Shown here piece after piece: positions 17,536 to 26,612 of a stretch of DNA of 64,000 nt. The notes under the pieces were generated by a model. The model was not told the DNA's origin. It did no database searches and saw only the letters and a program-made list of their open reading frames with translations. Origin of the DNA: Sphaerisporangium melleum. Lineage in GTDB: Bacteria; Actinomycetota; Actinomycetes; Streptosporangiales; Streptosporangiaceae. The first letter of the stretch is position 1. Every line of letters starts with the position of its first letter. Both the position numbers and the translations under genes were made by a program. The DNA is taken from assembly GCF_014646695.1 (NCBI RefSeq), contig NZ_BMNT01000038.1, positions 1-64,000 on the forward strand, in the 5' to 3' direction.

Positions 17536-18474
17536 ATGCGCTCTCGCCGTTCCTGCCTCGCCGTCCCCGGCAGCAACACCCGCTTCCTGGAGAAGGCGCA
17601 AGGACTGCCCGCCGACGAGGTGTTCCTCGACCTGGAGGACTCCGTCGCGCCGCAGGCCAAGGAACAGGCACGCGCCAACGTCGTCGCCGCGCTGCGCGAG
17701 GGCGACTGGACCGGCAGAACGCGCGTGGTACGGGTCAACGACCTGTCCACCAAGTGGACCTACCGCGACGTCATAGAGGTGGTCGAGGGGGCCGGCGACG
17801 CGCTCGACTGCCTCATGCTGCCCAAGGTCGAGGACGCCGTGCAGGTCGCCTGGCTGGACCTGCTGCTCACCCAGGTGGAGAAGGCCAACGGCCTGCCGGT
17901 CGGCGGCATCGGCATCGAGGCGCAGATCGAGAGCGCCCGCGGCCTGGTCGCCATCGAGGCGATCGCGGCGGCCTCGCCCCGGCTGGAGACGCTGGTGTTC
18001 GGGCCCGCCGACTTCATGGCCTCGATCAACATGCGGACCCTGGTCGTCGGGCGCCAGCCCCCGGGGTACACCGAGGGGGACGCCTACCACTACGTGCTGA
18101 TGCGCATCCTCATGGCCGCCCGCGCCTTCGGCCTGCAGGCCATCGACGGGCCGTACCTGCAGATCAAGGACCTCGACGGCTTCGCCCTGACGGCGCACCG
18201 CTCGGCGGCGCTCGGCTTCGACGGCAAGTGGGTGCTCCACCCCACGCAGATCGAGGCGGCCAACGAGATCTTCGCGCCGTCGCAGGACGACTACGACCAC
18301 GCCGAGCTGATCCTGGACGCCTACCGGCACGCCACCGAGGTGGACCTGCGCGGCGCGGTCATGCTCGGCGAGGAGATGATCGACGAGGCCTCCCGCAAGA
18401 TGGCCCTGGTCGTCGCCGCCAAGGGCCGCGCCGCCGGGCTGACCCGCACCACGTCCTTCCAGCCGCCCGCCTGA
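17536..18474 (+). CDS. HpcH/HpaI-family CoA-ester lyase (CitE/malyl-CoA lyase-like)
   Basis: This 312-residue TIM-barrel enzyme starts RRSCLAVPGSNTRFLEKA. It has the acidic motif FLDLEDSVAP (Mg2+/CoA site) and GIEAQIESARG carrying the catalytic Glu. Family members cleave or form malyl-, citramalyl- or beta-methylmalyl-CoA. In actinomycetes such genes often serve the ethylmalonyl-CoA pathway, but no other pathway gene is in the window. The leaderless box fixes the ATG at 17536. Confidence 0.9.
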   Translation: MRSRRSCLAVPGSNTRFLEKAQGLPADEVFLDLEDSVAPQAKEQARANVVAALREGDWTGRTRVVRVNDLSTKWTYRDVIEVVEGAGDALDCLMLPKVEDAVQVAWLDLLLTQVEKANGLPVGGIGIEAQIESARGLVAIEAIAAASPRLETLVFGPADFMASINMRTLVVGRQPPGYTEGDAYHYVLMRILMAARAFGLQAIDGPYLQIKDLDGFALTAHRSAALGFDGKWVLHPTQIEAANEIFAPSQDDYDHAELILDAYRHATEVDLRGAVMLGEEMIDEASRKMALVVAAKGRAAGLTRTTSFQPPA

Positions 18475-18517
18475 CCGGCGCGCGGCCCGTCCGGCGCAGC
18501 CGGGTCGATCAAGCCGA

Positions 18518-19102
18518 TCAGAACGTGACGCCGAAGGTCGTGAAGAACCAGAAGGACGAGGTCAGCCACAGGCCGGTGAGCGCGGCGAACGCGAGACCGC
18601 CGAGCACGGGCAGCGTCCACCCGGGCAGGTTCCGCTTCGGCAGCGAGAGCATCTTGGCCACGAACACGCCGTAGAAGAACGAACCGAGCAGGGAGTGGAC
18701 CAGCACCCGGGGCACGTCGAACTGCGCGCCGAGGGCGTACAGGCAGTGGAAGGCCACCGGCACGGACAGCACGAACGCCAGCCGGCCGGACCAGCGGTGC
18801 AGGGCGCCCGTCCAGGACGGGGCCTGGAGCCCGGGGATCCTGCCGTACATCGTGAGCGCCGAGACCAGCTGGACGATCGCGAGGACGAAGGACGCGGTCG
18901 CGAGCCATGACTTCATGGCCTGCGCGCCGGAGAAGCCGGCCAGGCCCACGGCGTACCCGGTGGGCGTGTGCTCGCGCCCGTAGACGCCGAGGGCGACGGC
19001 CACCAGGCCGCCGACGAGCAGCGGCACCAGATAGGGCGCCGAGCCCGGCGCCTGCGGGCCCGGGTCCGGCCGCTGGAGGGGAGAGGTCTGGGAGAGGGAC
19101 AT
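18518..19102 (-). CDS. DUF6529-like membrane protein, cytochrome b561-type topology
   Basis: This 194-residue protein has about five transmembrane helices. Histidines lie within or beside helices (ALHRWSGR, FHCLYALG, LVHSLLG), as in haem-binding cytochrome b561 or ferric-reductase-like proteins, so haem binding is plausible but not shown. It is downstream of a secreted-protein gene on the same strand (186 bases apart), and the two may be co-transcribed. Confidence 0.75.
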   Translation of the reverse strand: MSLSQTSPLQRPDPGPQAPGSAPYLVPLLVGGLVAVALGVYGREHTPTGYAVGLAGFSGAQAMKSWLATASFVLAIVQLVSALTMYGRIPGLQAPSWTGALHRWSGRLAFVLSVPVAFHCLYALGAQFDVPRVLVHSLLGSFFYGVFVAKMLSLPKRNLPGWTLPVLGGLAFAALTGLWLTSSFWFFTTFGVTF

Positions 19103-19288
19103 GGCGGTGCTTCCTTGTCGTGAGGGTCGTGAGGCCGGGAGATCCCGCGGCCCGGGAAGGACCGCGAGGGCGGCAGGCCGGGACGGCGCCGGCCGAGGCC
19201 GGCGAGCCGGCGGATCGGGAGTTCGGAGCGGGGAAGGCCGGGAACGTCGTGCCGTGCAGGGGGAGCGGGTGGCGACCGGCCGGGCCGG

Positions 19289-19999
19289 TCAGAGGCCGGG
19301 GAGGAAGGCGTCGGGCTCCTGCGGGCGCAGCTCGGTGCCCTCGAAGGTCATCGGGGAGCCCGGGGTGAGCCGCGGCGCCGGAGCGGAGGAGCCGCCCACG
19401 TCCAGCAGCCCGACCTGCCGGCCGTTCGGCAGGACGATCCAGCCGCCGACCACCCTGGCGCCGCGGACGACCGCGCTCGCGCGGTACAGGCCGGACGGCT
19501 TGTGCACGAGCGGGGCGGTGAAGCGCCACTTGCCCTTGCCGACCTGCAGCCGGCCCTGGGCCTTGCCGTCGCCGAGCGCGACGGTGATCAGCGCGTCCTT
19601 CCCGGTGAGGGTGAGGGTGCTGCCGTCCGCGGTGCCCTTCAGCCAGGACTCGACGCGCCCGTCGCAGAAGTAGGCGACGGCCTTGCCGTTCCTGATCGAC
19701 AGCGCCACCAGGCCGCCGTTGCCCTGTGCGACGCCCGCGTAGTCGGCGCGCTTCGGCGCCGGGTCGGCCTCCTCGGCCTCGATGGTGGGCGCGGGAGAGG
19801 CGGACCCGTCCGCCTGGACCTGCACGGCCGGGTCGGGGGTGGCCGAGGGCGTGCTCTTGGCCGTCGAGGAGGCGGCGGGCGCCTTGCCGGCGGCGGACAC
19901 GGCGTCGGTGCGCGGCGCGGTCTGCGCGCTCGCCACGCCGAGCCCGAGGGCGAGCACCACCCCCGCGCCGAGCGTGTACAAGGGCCATGGCCGTTTCAT
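19289..19999 (-). CDS. Secreted or anchored protein of unknown function
   Basis: This 236-residue protein starts with a signal sequence or anchor (MKRPWPLYTLGAGVVLALGL) and an Ala/Ser/Thr/Pro-rich spacer (about 25-85). A beta-rich domain follows, with the segments VAYFCDGRVESWLKG and VVGGWIVLPNGRQVG. ATG 19999 follows GGAG. It is divergent from the CPBP protease gene. I do not recognise the beta domain. Confidence 0.75.
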   Translation of the reverse strand: MKRPWPLYTLGAGVVLALGLGVASAQTAPRTDAVSAAGKAPAASSTAKSTPSATPDPAVQVQADGSASPAPTIEAEEADPAPKRADYAGVAQGNGGLVALSIRNGKAVAYFCDGRVESWLKGTADGSTLTLTGKDALITVALGDGKAQGRLQVGKGKWRFTAPLVHKPSGLYRASAVVRGARVVGGWIVLPNGRQVGLLDVGGSSAPAPRLTPGSPMTFEGTELRPQEPDAFLPGL

Positions 20000-20158
20000 G
20001 ATCTGCTCCTGCGTTCTCGTCTGTTGTCCCATGCAGCATCGGCGCTGCTGACCGGGATGTCTGTGAAGAAATGCGCAGAGCAAGGGGTGATGCCGGACAC
20101 CTACGCCTGAGGGCCGGGCGAAGGGCGCGCAGAGAAAGCGGTGAGGAGAATGGGATAT

Positions 20159-21685
20159 ATGCACGATCCGTCGCAGGAGTACCAGCAGGGTCCGTCCCAG
20201 AGACCTCCCGAGCCCCTGAAGCCCGTGGAGCCGCTGCATCCTGCGGAACCGATGGGGCCCGCGCAGCCCCAGGAGCCCGCCGTTGAGCCCCCGGAGCCGG
20301 TGAGGCCGGTCGAGCCGCTGCATCCTGCGGAACCGGTGGAGCCCGCGCAGCCCCGGGAGCCTGCGGTGGAGCCCGTGGAGCCCGTGGAGCCGATAGAGCC
20401 GGTCGAGCCGCCGCACCCGGTGGAGCCTGTGGCGCCCATGCGGCCGGGGAAGCCTGCGGTGGATTCGACGGAGTCCGCCGAGCCGGTGGTACCTGCGACG
20501 GCCGCGGAGCCGGCGGAGCCTGCGGGGACGGAAGGGCTCGCGGGGGGCGAGGGCGTGCCGCAGGGTGGGGCACCGACGCCGTACCCTCAGGGCGCTACGC
20601 CGGGACCCGCCGGGCCGGGGGGATCGCCGGCGGATCGGCCGCCCTCCCCGTACGAAGGGGGTCCGGGGTCGGCGGATCGGCCGCCCTCCCCGTATGAAAG
20701 GGGTCCGGGGCCGGTGGATCGGCCGTCCTCCCCGTACTACCCGGGTCCGGCGGCGTGGCGGGCGCCGCCCCGGCCGCAGCCGTGGGCCGCGCCGGCGCCG
20801 GCCGGAACGCGGTACGACCATCTGGCGCGCGGTCCGTGGAACCGCTGGTGGCGCCCGCTGGTGGGGACGGCGGCCATCGCCATCGCGTTCGTGGGCGCGG
20901 GACTGATCGTGATCTTCGGCGGCGCACTGGTCGCCGAGCTCGTGGGCATCCCCGTGGTGATGTCGGGGGACCGGCTCTTCGGGCAGCCGGCGTACGAGCT
21001 GGCGGTGCTGCTGCTGTCGATCGCCGTGGTCCTGCCGGTGGTCTTCGCCGTGGCGTGGCTGACCCAGCGGCGCTCGCCGGGCACGCTCTCGTCCGTGGCC
21101 GGGCGGCTGCGCTGGGGATGGCTGCTCATCTGCACCGGCGTGGCCCTGGTGGCGCTGGTCCTCGGCCAGGTCGCCATGATCGTGACCTACGCGGTGACCG
21201 GAGAGGACACCGGGAGCCTGTTCGGCTGGGTGGGGTGGGACCGCTTCCTGCCGGGGCTGCTGGTCATCGTGCTGCTGGTGCCCTTCCAGGCCGCGGCCGA
21301 GGAATACGTGTTCCGCGGCTGGCTGATCCAGGCGTTCGGGTCGTACCTGCGCACTCCGTGGCCGGGCATCCTGCTGGGCGCGGCCCTGTTCACCTCGCTG
21401 CACGCCTACACCGACTACGGCGTCGTCGACGTCTTCAGCTTCGGGGCCCTGATGGGCTGGCTCGCCGTACGCACCGGCGGGCTGGAGGCGCCCATCGCGC
21501 TGCACGTCGTCAACAACGTGCTGAGCTTCCTGCCGGCCGCCGCCGCCGGTGAGCTGGAAGGCGCGCTCCGGCAGGGCGCGGTGCCGTGGCAGGCGCTCTC
21601 CGGGACGGTGGTCCAGTTGGGCTTCTTCGCGATAGTTATCGTAATAATCGCCCAAAAGCGAGCAATTCAGACAGTCTCTCAATAA
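20159..21685 (+). CDS. CPBP-family intramembrane metalloprotease with long repetitive N-tail
   Basis: This 508-residue protein ends in a CPBP (CAAX protease/bacteriocin-processing) membrane domain. Motif 1 is E381-E382 in EEYVFRG, motif 2 is H415 in FTSLH, and motif 3 is H449 in HVVNN; these form the Zn-type active site. The first 235 residues are a cytoplasmic, disordered tail built of PEP/PVEP repeats and three 14-residue ADRPPSPYE-type repeats. ATG 20159 is 10 bases after GGAG; two closer upstream starts are in frame. Substrate unknown. Confidence 0.88.
   Translation: MHDPSQEYQQGPSQRPPEPLKPVEPLHPAEPMGPAQPQEPAVEPPEPVRPVEPLHPAEPVEPAQPREPAVEPVEPVEPIEPVEPPHPVEPVAPMRPGKPAVDSTESAEPVVPATAAEPAEPAGTEGLAGGEGVPQGGAPTPYPQGATPGPAGPGGSPADRPPSPYEGGPGSADRPPSPYERGPGPVDRPSSPYYPGPAAWRAPPRPQPWAAPAPAGTRYDHLARGPWNRWWRPLVGTAAIAIAFVGAGLIVIFGGALVAELVGIPVVMSGDRLFGQPAYELAVLLLSIAVVLPVVFAVAWLTQRRSPGTLSSVAGRLRWGWLLICTGVALVALVLGQVAMIVTYAVTGEDTGSLFGWVGWDRFLPGLLVIVLLVPFQAAAEEYVFRGWLIQAFGSYLRTPWPGILLGAALFTSLHAYTDYGVVDVFSFGALMGWLAVRTGGLEAPIALHVVNNVLSFLPAAAAGELEGALRQGAVPWQALSGTVVQLGFFAIVIVIIAQKRAIQTVSQ
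20631..20756 (+). repeat. Three tandem 42-bp units inside CPBP gene
   Basis: Units begin at 20631, 20673 and 20715 and encode ADRPPSPYEGGPGS-like 14-mers. Further upstream a longer unit (starting 20228 and 20312, 84 bp apart) encodes EPLHPAEP twice. Confidence 0.9.
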
Positions 21686-21958
21686 ATCTGACTAGAGAGG
21701 TCTCGCCAGAACGGCCCTCGGCATGTTGCCCTGTAGATATGCGGGGCCGGCGGTCGGTCCCAGGGAGGTGCGCGGTGCCGGCGAGGGCGATTGGCGGCCA
21801 TGATTCCGGCCGGTCAGGTGATCGGCGGGCAAGGTTCGGGTATCGGTACGATCGCACGTGATCCGCCGCTGGTCCGACGGACGCGTTGAAGATCGGTGGA
21901 ACGGTCCCAAGTCGCGGCCCCCACACCGGGGCAGCCTGCCGACGAGGAGGTGCTGAGC

Positions 21959-24900
21959 GTGGTCTCGGGCCCCCACGACCCGCGCTCGTCTTGGCGGTCG
22001 GCCGACGACGCCGATCGCGGCGACGTGTCGCACACCAACGGGCCACGCCAGGCCCGGACGTCCCCTCGCGTGCTGCACCACGCGCCGCCGGGTCCCGCTG
22101 ACCCGCGCTCGCGTGATCTGCCCCTGGAGTCTCCCTGGGCGCTCCCGCCCTTCGGCGCGCCGACGCCGGACGAGCGCCCTGCGGGGGAGGAGGAAGATCC
22201 CACCGCGCCGCAGCCCCGGCTCCCGTCGGCGGGACGTCATCCCTACGCCAGGCCTGCCGGCTCGCCGTACGGAGAGGGGGCCGCCGAGCCGCGCCACAGC
22301 GCGGGCCGGGCCGCGTCGGAGCCGTCGCAGCAGGCCGGCTCCGCCTGGCCCGCCGCCGAACCCCGCGAGGCCGACCCCGCGCAGGCCGAGCCCTGGGAGT
22401 CCGGATCAAGGGGTGGCGGCCCAGAAGAGCACGAAATCCCGCGAACCGGATCCGCCGAGCACGGAGCCTGGGGAGGCCCGGGAGTGCCCGGATCATGGGG
22501 TGAGGGCCCACCGGAGGCACCCGCGCCCTGGGAGAGCGGTCAGGGAGAGCCTGGAGGCTGGGAGAGCGGCCCTGAGGAGCACGGAGCCTGGGAGACCGGC
22601 GCCGGCGTGCCCGGATCATGGGGTGGTGGCGCTGTGGACCCGGGGTCCTGGGAGAGCGGTCCTGGAGAGTACGGAGCCTGGGAGACGGGGTACGACGAGG
22701 CCGGTCCCTGGGAGGGCCGGCCGGCGGAGGCCGGGTCCTGGGCCGACGAAACGCCCGAGGGCGAGCCGGGCCGGCCGCCGCGGCGTCTGGTCGACCGGCC
22801 GGACAAGCTCGTCGCCTCCGGCCCGCCGCGCACGCCGCCCTCCGCTCCCACCTCGCCCCCCGCCACCGGCGTGTCCGCGGAGGAACCCGAGATCAGGGTC
22901 GAGCCGCGCATCCAGGCCGAGCCGGAGCACATGACCGGCGACGAGCGCATCGGCCGTCCCCCCGGCGGCCGGCCGGTCCGGCCGGACATCCTGGTCGCCT
23001 CCGGCCCGCCCCGCCCGCGCGGCGGTGGCCGCGGACGCCACCACCGCGACCAGGGGGCGGGACGACCGCCGCGCCAGGGCCGCAGGCTCGGCTCCCGCGG
23101 CTCCGGTCGCGGGCTGCTCACGCCGCTCTTCGTGGTCGTCGTCCTGCTCGCCGCCGCCGGTCTCGGCCTGGTGATCGTGAACTGGGTGAACTCCCCCACC
23201 AGCTCCGGGCTGCGGCTCGCCGCCGGCGACGGCGGATCGGGCGACCAGGCGTTCGCGGCCCCGCCCGGCACCAGCGGCAACGGCTCCAGCCAGGTCCTCA
23301 ACGCGGTCACCTCCGTCGGCTCGACCGTGGTCGCGGTCGGCAGCGACACCACCAGCCCGGTGCCCCGGCCGCTTTTCCTGGTCTCCGCGGACGGCGGCAA
23401 GAACTGGCAGCTCGGCCGGGTGGCCGGCGCCGAGGGCTACCAGCCGGCCGGGGCGGCCGGGCTGGTCACCGGCGGGAACGGCCGGTGGCTCGCCGCCGGC
23501 ACCGAAGCCCCGGGCGCGGCGGGCGCCGCCGCGCGCGGCATGTGGACCAGCACCGACGGGCGATCCTGGACGGCCGTCGACCCCTCGCGGCTGGCGGCCT
23601 TCTGGAGCGGCGACCGCATCACCGACCTGGCGCGCACCGCGACCGGCTTCGTCGCCGTCGGCTCCACGACCCTGCAGGACGGCGGGTACGGCCCGGTGGC
23701 CTGGGTGTCGCCGGACGGGACGAACTGGAGCCGCGTCGACACCGGCGAGATCGGCTCCACCGACAAGGTGCGGGCCATCCGCGCCGTCGTGGCCAAGGGG
23801 AACGCCGTCGTGGCGCTCGCCGACCCGGGCAGGGGCGACACGACCTCGGTCATCCTGCGCTCACCCGACGGCGGACGCACCTGGCTGCGCACCGCCGCCG
23901 CCCTGCCCGGCGTCCGGCCGGAGCCGGGCGCGCTCGCGGTGGCCGCCAAGGGCTTCCTGCTGGTCCCGACCCTGCAGAAGTCCGGCTCGGGCGACGTGCG
24001 GGTCTACTGTTCGGAGCTCGGGGACGAGTGGCGCCAGTGCGGCATGATCGACGGGCTGGGGCGCGAGGCGACCGGCGTGCGCGGCCTCGCCTCCTCCTCC
24101 GCGGGGGTCGCGGCCGTCGCCGAGTCGGGCTGGGAGCGGTACGCCGTCTTCACCAGCACCGACGGCAAAGACTGGACCGAGAGCACCGACCTCGGCCAGA
24201 TCCCCGGCACGCTGCGCGGTCTCGCCATCACCGACGGCGGCACGCTGGTGGCCGCGGGCGACCAGCGGTCCGGCGGGCTGGACAACCTGCCGGTGCTGAT
24301 GACGGCCGGCAAGGGCAAGCCCGCCGCGCCGGTGCCCCTCGGGCAGATCAGCGGGCTCAGCCGGTCGGCGCGCGAGACCACCGCGCTGGTCGCCGCGGGT
24401 GAGTCCTTCGTCGCGGTCGGCGGGGTCAAGGGGGACGCCGGCATCTGGACCAGCGCGACCGGCCAGAGCTGGAAGCCGGTCAGCGCGCCCGCGCTCGGCG
24501 GGCCGGGACGGCAGGCGTTCAACGACGTCGCCCACGGCCCGCACGGCTGGCTCGCCGTGGGCAGCACCACGGCCGACTCCGCGTTCGTCCGGCCGCTGCT
24601 GGCCTCCTCGGCCGACGCCAGGTCCTGGCGCCCGGCGCCCGACTCGCCCGCGCTCGGCGCCTCGGGCCGGTACGCCGTCGTGCCGCGCGTGGTGGCCGCC
24701 GGGCCGAAGGGGTACGTGATCGCCGGGGACGACAGCGGCCCGGACGGCGTGGTCGCCGCACTGTGGTTCACCCCCGACCTCAAGCGCTACTCGCGCGCCG
24801 CGCCGCGCAGCCTCCCGGCGGGCGGCGCCGACGTGCGAATCGAGGACGTCACCGCCACCTCCGGCGGCTACCTCGCGGTCGGATCGTCCGGTGCGACCGG

Positions 24901-25405
24901 ACGCACGTCCGGGGTCGTCTGGGTCTCCAAGGACGGGCTCAACTGGACGGCCCGCAAGCGGGTGATCCCCGAGGGGGCCCGTGCGGCGTCCCTGCGCAGG
25001 GTGGTCGTCCACGATCAGCGGATCATCGCGGTCGGTGGCGCGACCGGCGACAAGGGCGTGGAGCAGCCGTACGCCGCCGTCTCCACCGACGACGGCGTGA
25101 GCTGGACCTACTCCTGGCTGCCCGCCGACGCGCCGGCGACCGTGCTGGACCTCGCCGCCTCGGAGGACGGCCTGGTCGCCGTGGGCTCCTACGGCTCGCC
25201 CGCCGGGGAGGACAGCGCGGTGTGGACCTCGAAGGACGGCGACGACTGGCAGCGGCACACGCTGACCGGGGACGGCATGACCGGCGAGGGCGCCCAGTGG
25301 CTCGGCGCGATCGCCGTCAACGGCGACCGGGTGGTGGCGGTGGGCCGCTCGACGACCTACACCTCCGACCACCTCACCCTCTGGCGCACCTCCTTCAGCC
25401 GCTGA
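21959..25405 (+). CDS. Large single-pass membrane protein with Asp-box beta-propeller ectodomain
   Basis: This 1148-residue protein has a Pro/Gly-rich cytoplasmic region with Trp-Glu-Ser-Gly repeats (about 168-262). Two copies of the ten-residue D(K/I)LVASGPPR follow, then one transmembrane helix (about 386-410) and an outside region of about 735 residues. That region carries at least ten S-x-D-G-x-x-W Asp-box-like motifs (for example VSADGGKNW, TSTDGRSW, VSPDGTNW, VSKDGLNW), as in BNR/sialidase-type beta-propellers. No sialidase catalytic residues were recognised, so ligand binding or signalling is more likely. GTG 21959 has GAGGAGG at 8 bases; GTG 21896 is an alternative. Confidence 0.82.
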   Translation: MVSGPHDPRSSWRSADDADRGDVSHTNGPRQARTSPRVLHHAPPGPADPRSRDLPLESPWALPPFGAPTPDERPAGEEEDPTAPQPRLPSAGRHPYARPAGSPYGEGAAEPRHSAGRAASEPSQQAGSAWPAAEPREADPAQAEPWESGSRGGGPEEHEIPRTGSAEHGAWGGPGVPGSWGEGPPEAPAPWESGQGEPGGWESGPEEHGAWETGAGVPGSWGGGAVDPGSWESGPGEYGAWETGYDEAGPWEGRPAEAGSWADETPEGEPGRPPRRLVDRPDKLVASGPPRTPPSAPTSPPATGVSAEEPEIRVEPRIQAEPEHMTGDERIGRPPGGRPVRPDILVASGPPRPRGGGRGRHHRDQGAGRPPRQGRRLGSRGSGRGLLTPLFVVVVLLAAAGLGLVIVNWVNSPTSSGLRLAAGDGGSGDQAFAAPPGTSGNGSSQVLNAVTSVGSTVVAVGSDTTSPVPRPLFLVSADGGKNWQLGRVAGAEGYQPAGAAGLVTGGNGRWLAAGTEAPGAAGAAARGMWTSTDGRSWTAVDPSRLAAFWSGDRITDLARTATGFVAVGSTTLQDGGYGPVAWVSPDGTNWSRVDTGEIGSTDKVRAIRAVVAKGNAVVALADPGRGDTTSVILRSPDGGRTWLRTAAALPGVRPEPGALAVAAKGFLLVPTLQKSGSGDVRVYCSELGDEWRQCGMIDGLGREATGVRGLASSSAGVAAVAESGWERYAVFTSTDGKDWTESTDLGQIPGTLRGLAITDGGTLVAAGDQRSGGLDNLPVLMTAGKGKPAAPVPLGQISGLSRSARETTALVAAGESFVAVGGVKGDAGIWTSATGQSWKPVSAPALGGPGRQAFNDVAHGPHGWLAVGSTTADSAFVRPLLASSADARSWRPAPDSPALGASGRYAVVPRVVAAGPKGYVIAGDDSGPDGVVAALWFTPDLKRYSRAAPRSLPAGGADVRIEDVTATSGGYLAVGSSGATGRTSGVVWVSKDGLNWTARKRVIPEGARAASLRRVVVHDQRIIAVGGATGDKGVEQPYAAVSTDDGVSWTYSWLPADAPATVLDLAASEDGLVAVGSYGSPAGEDSAVWTSKDGDDWQRHTLTGDGMTGEGAQWLGAIAVNGDRVVAVGRSTTYTSDHLTLWRTSFSR
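22460..22745 (+). repeat. Trp-rich degenerate repeat array
   Basis: The DNA repeats units encoding GAWETG, GVPGSWG and WESGPGEYG variants, with near-identical stretches such as GCCCGGATCATGGGGTG at about 22488 and 22610. Nine or more Trp residues recur every 8-14 residues. Confidence 0.8.
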
Positions 25406-25416
25406 CCTCACCCACT

Positions 25417-25815
25417 TCAGGGGGCGGGGAGCACGCGCCAGGTGGTCAGGGCGTCCGCCAGTCCGGAGGTGAGGGGGAGGCCGGCCAGCTCGTCGAGGGC
25501 GAACCACCCCACGTCGGCCGCGTCGTCCCCGGCCACCGGCGTGCCGCCTGCGGCGGTCGCGAAGTAGTCGTGGATCTCGTACACCACCCCGCCCGGGCCG
25601 GGGCGCTCCACGGTGCCCGCGAGGGGGCCCGCCGTGATCACGAGGCCGGTCTCCTCCAGCAGCTCGCGCCGCAGCGCGACGGTGTCCGGCTCGCCGGGCT
25701 CCACCCGCCCGCCCGGCAGGGACCACAGCCCCTCTCCCGGCGGGCGTCCACGCCGGACCAGCAGCAGCCGGCCCGCGCCGTCGATCACTATCGCGCCCAC
25801 GCACCTGACCCGCAT
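25417..25815 (-). CDS. NUDIX hydrolase
   Basis: This 132-residue pyrophosphohydrolase has the complete NUDIX box GGRVEPGEPDTVALRRELLE followed by ETGL, with the metal-binding REL(L)EE core. It starts MRVRCVGAIVIDGAGRLLLV, like MutT-type members. ATG 25815 has a TAATCT box 6 bases upstream. It converges on the beta-propeller gene with only 11 bases between stops. The nucleotide substrate is not predictable. Confidence 0.92.
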   Translation of the reverse strand: MRVRCVGAIVIDGAGRLLLVRRGRPPGEGLWSLPGGRVEPGEPDTVALRRELLEETGLVITAGPLAGTVERPGPGGVVYEIHDYFATAAGGTPVAGDDAADVGWFALDELAGLPLTSGLADALTTWRVLPAP

Positions 25816-25821
25816 GTGCCA

Positions 25822-25827
25822 AGATTA
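25822..25827 (-). promoter_or_regulatory. Leaderless -10 box (TAATCT) of NUDIX gene
   Basis: On the minus strand TAATCT, 6 bases, then ATG at 25815. Confidence 0.6.
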
Positions 25828-25887
25828 CGCCGCGATAACGGACTTCCTCTTGACGTGACCGCGCCGACGGAAGCACCGTGGATAACT

Positions 25888-26553
25888 GTGAGAGCCGCGC
25901 CCACCTGCCCACGGTGTTTCGGCACGCTACGCCCACCCAGCGTATGGTCAAGCGCCTGGCGTTGCGGGGTGCACGGGGCCGTCGTGCCCTTCCACACCCG
26001 GCGGCCTTCGGCCGAGGCGCTCGACCTGGTGCGCAAGGACGCGCGGGTCCCGTTCTGGCTGCCCTGGCCGTTGCCGCCGGGGTGGCTGGTCACCGGGTTC
26101 GGCGACGCCGGGGACGAGCGTTCGGGCGCCCGCGCGGGAGTGGTGGCCTGCTCGGGTCCCTCGGTGACCCAAGGCCCGGCCGACCTGCTGATCGTGGCGG
26201 AGGAGCCGGGCCTGGGGCTCGGCGCCGCGTACGCCGGCCTGCCCGGCCCCGACCCCGGGCCCGGCTTCGACGCGGGCCCGCCCGGTGCCAAGGTCGACGC
26301 GCGCGGCCACCCGACGGCCCTGTGGTGGGTGGAGGGCAGGCCCGACCGCGCGGTGTACGTCGGCGAGGCGATGGGCGACTGGCTGTGGATCATCGGCTGG
26401 CCGGCAGAGGCCGGTTGCCTGGTGGCGCTCACCCAGCTCTCACTGCGCGACCTCAGGGAGCACGACCAGGAGCTCGACCTCCCCTTCGGCGCCGTCACTC
26501 CGCGGCTCGGCGCCGAAATCCAGGGCCTGCGGACGCTTCCGCGCCTTCGTTGA
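25888..26553 (+). CDS. DUF6758-like protein with N-terminal zinc ribbon
   Basis: This 221-residue protein begins with a CPRC pair and a single later Cys-His (RCGVHG), suggesting a small zinc ribbon. A conserved region with LPWPLPPGWLVTGFG and the tail motif LPFGAVTPRL follow. Such proteins are restricted to actinobacteria and have no known function. GTG 25888 places the CPRC motif at residues 7-10. An ATG just upstream opens another frame and is not used. Confidence 0.75.
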   Translation: MRAAPTCPRCFGTLRPPSVWSSAWRCGVHGAVVPFHTRRPSAEALDLVRKDARVPFWLPWPLPPGWLVTGFGDAGDERSGARAGVVACSGPSVTQGPADLLIVAEEPGLGLGAAYAGLPGPDPGPGFDAGPPGAKVDARGHPTALWWVEGRPDRAVYVGEAMGDWLWIIGWPAEAGCLVALTQLSLRDLREHDQELDLPFGAVTPRLGAEIQGLRTLPRLR

Positions 26554-26599
26554 CGCCAACGTGACACCGGTAAGTATCGAGACGGGCACGCCGGTTCGG

Positions 26600-26605
26600 T
26601 AAGGT
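26600..26605 (+). promoter_or_regulatory. Leaderless -10 box (TAAGGT)
   Basis: TAAGGT, 7 bases, then GTG at 26613; this spacing favours 26613 over the GTG at 26607. Confidence 0.6.
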
Positions 26606-26612
26606 CGTGGCC

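Noticed and set aside
20228-20756. CRISPR-like repeat array
   Set aside because: The repeats are in-frame coding repeats without unique spacers and no cas genes are nearby.
19289-21682. 797-codon minus-strand frame spanning the CPBP gene
   Set aside because: Only its last 236 codons (from ATG 19999, after a ribosome site and with a signal peptide) look like a protein; the rest is the reverse of the CPBP gene.
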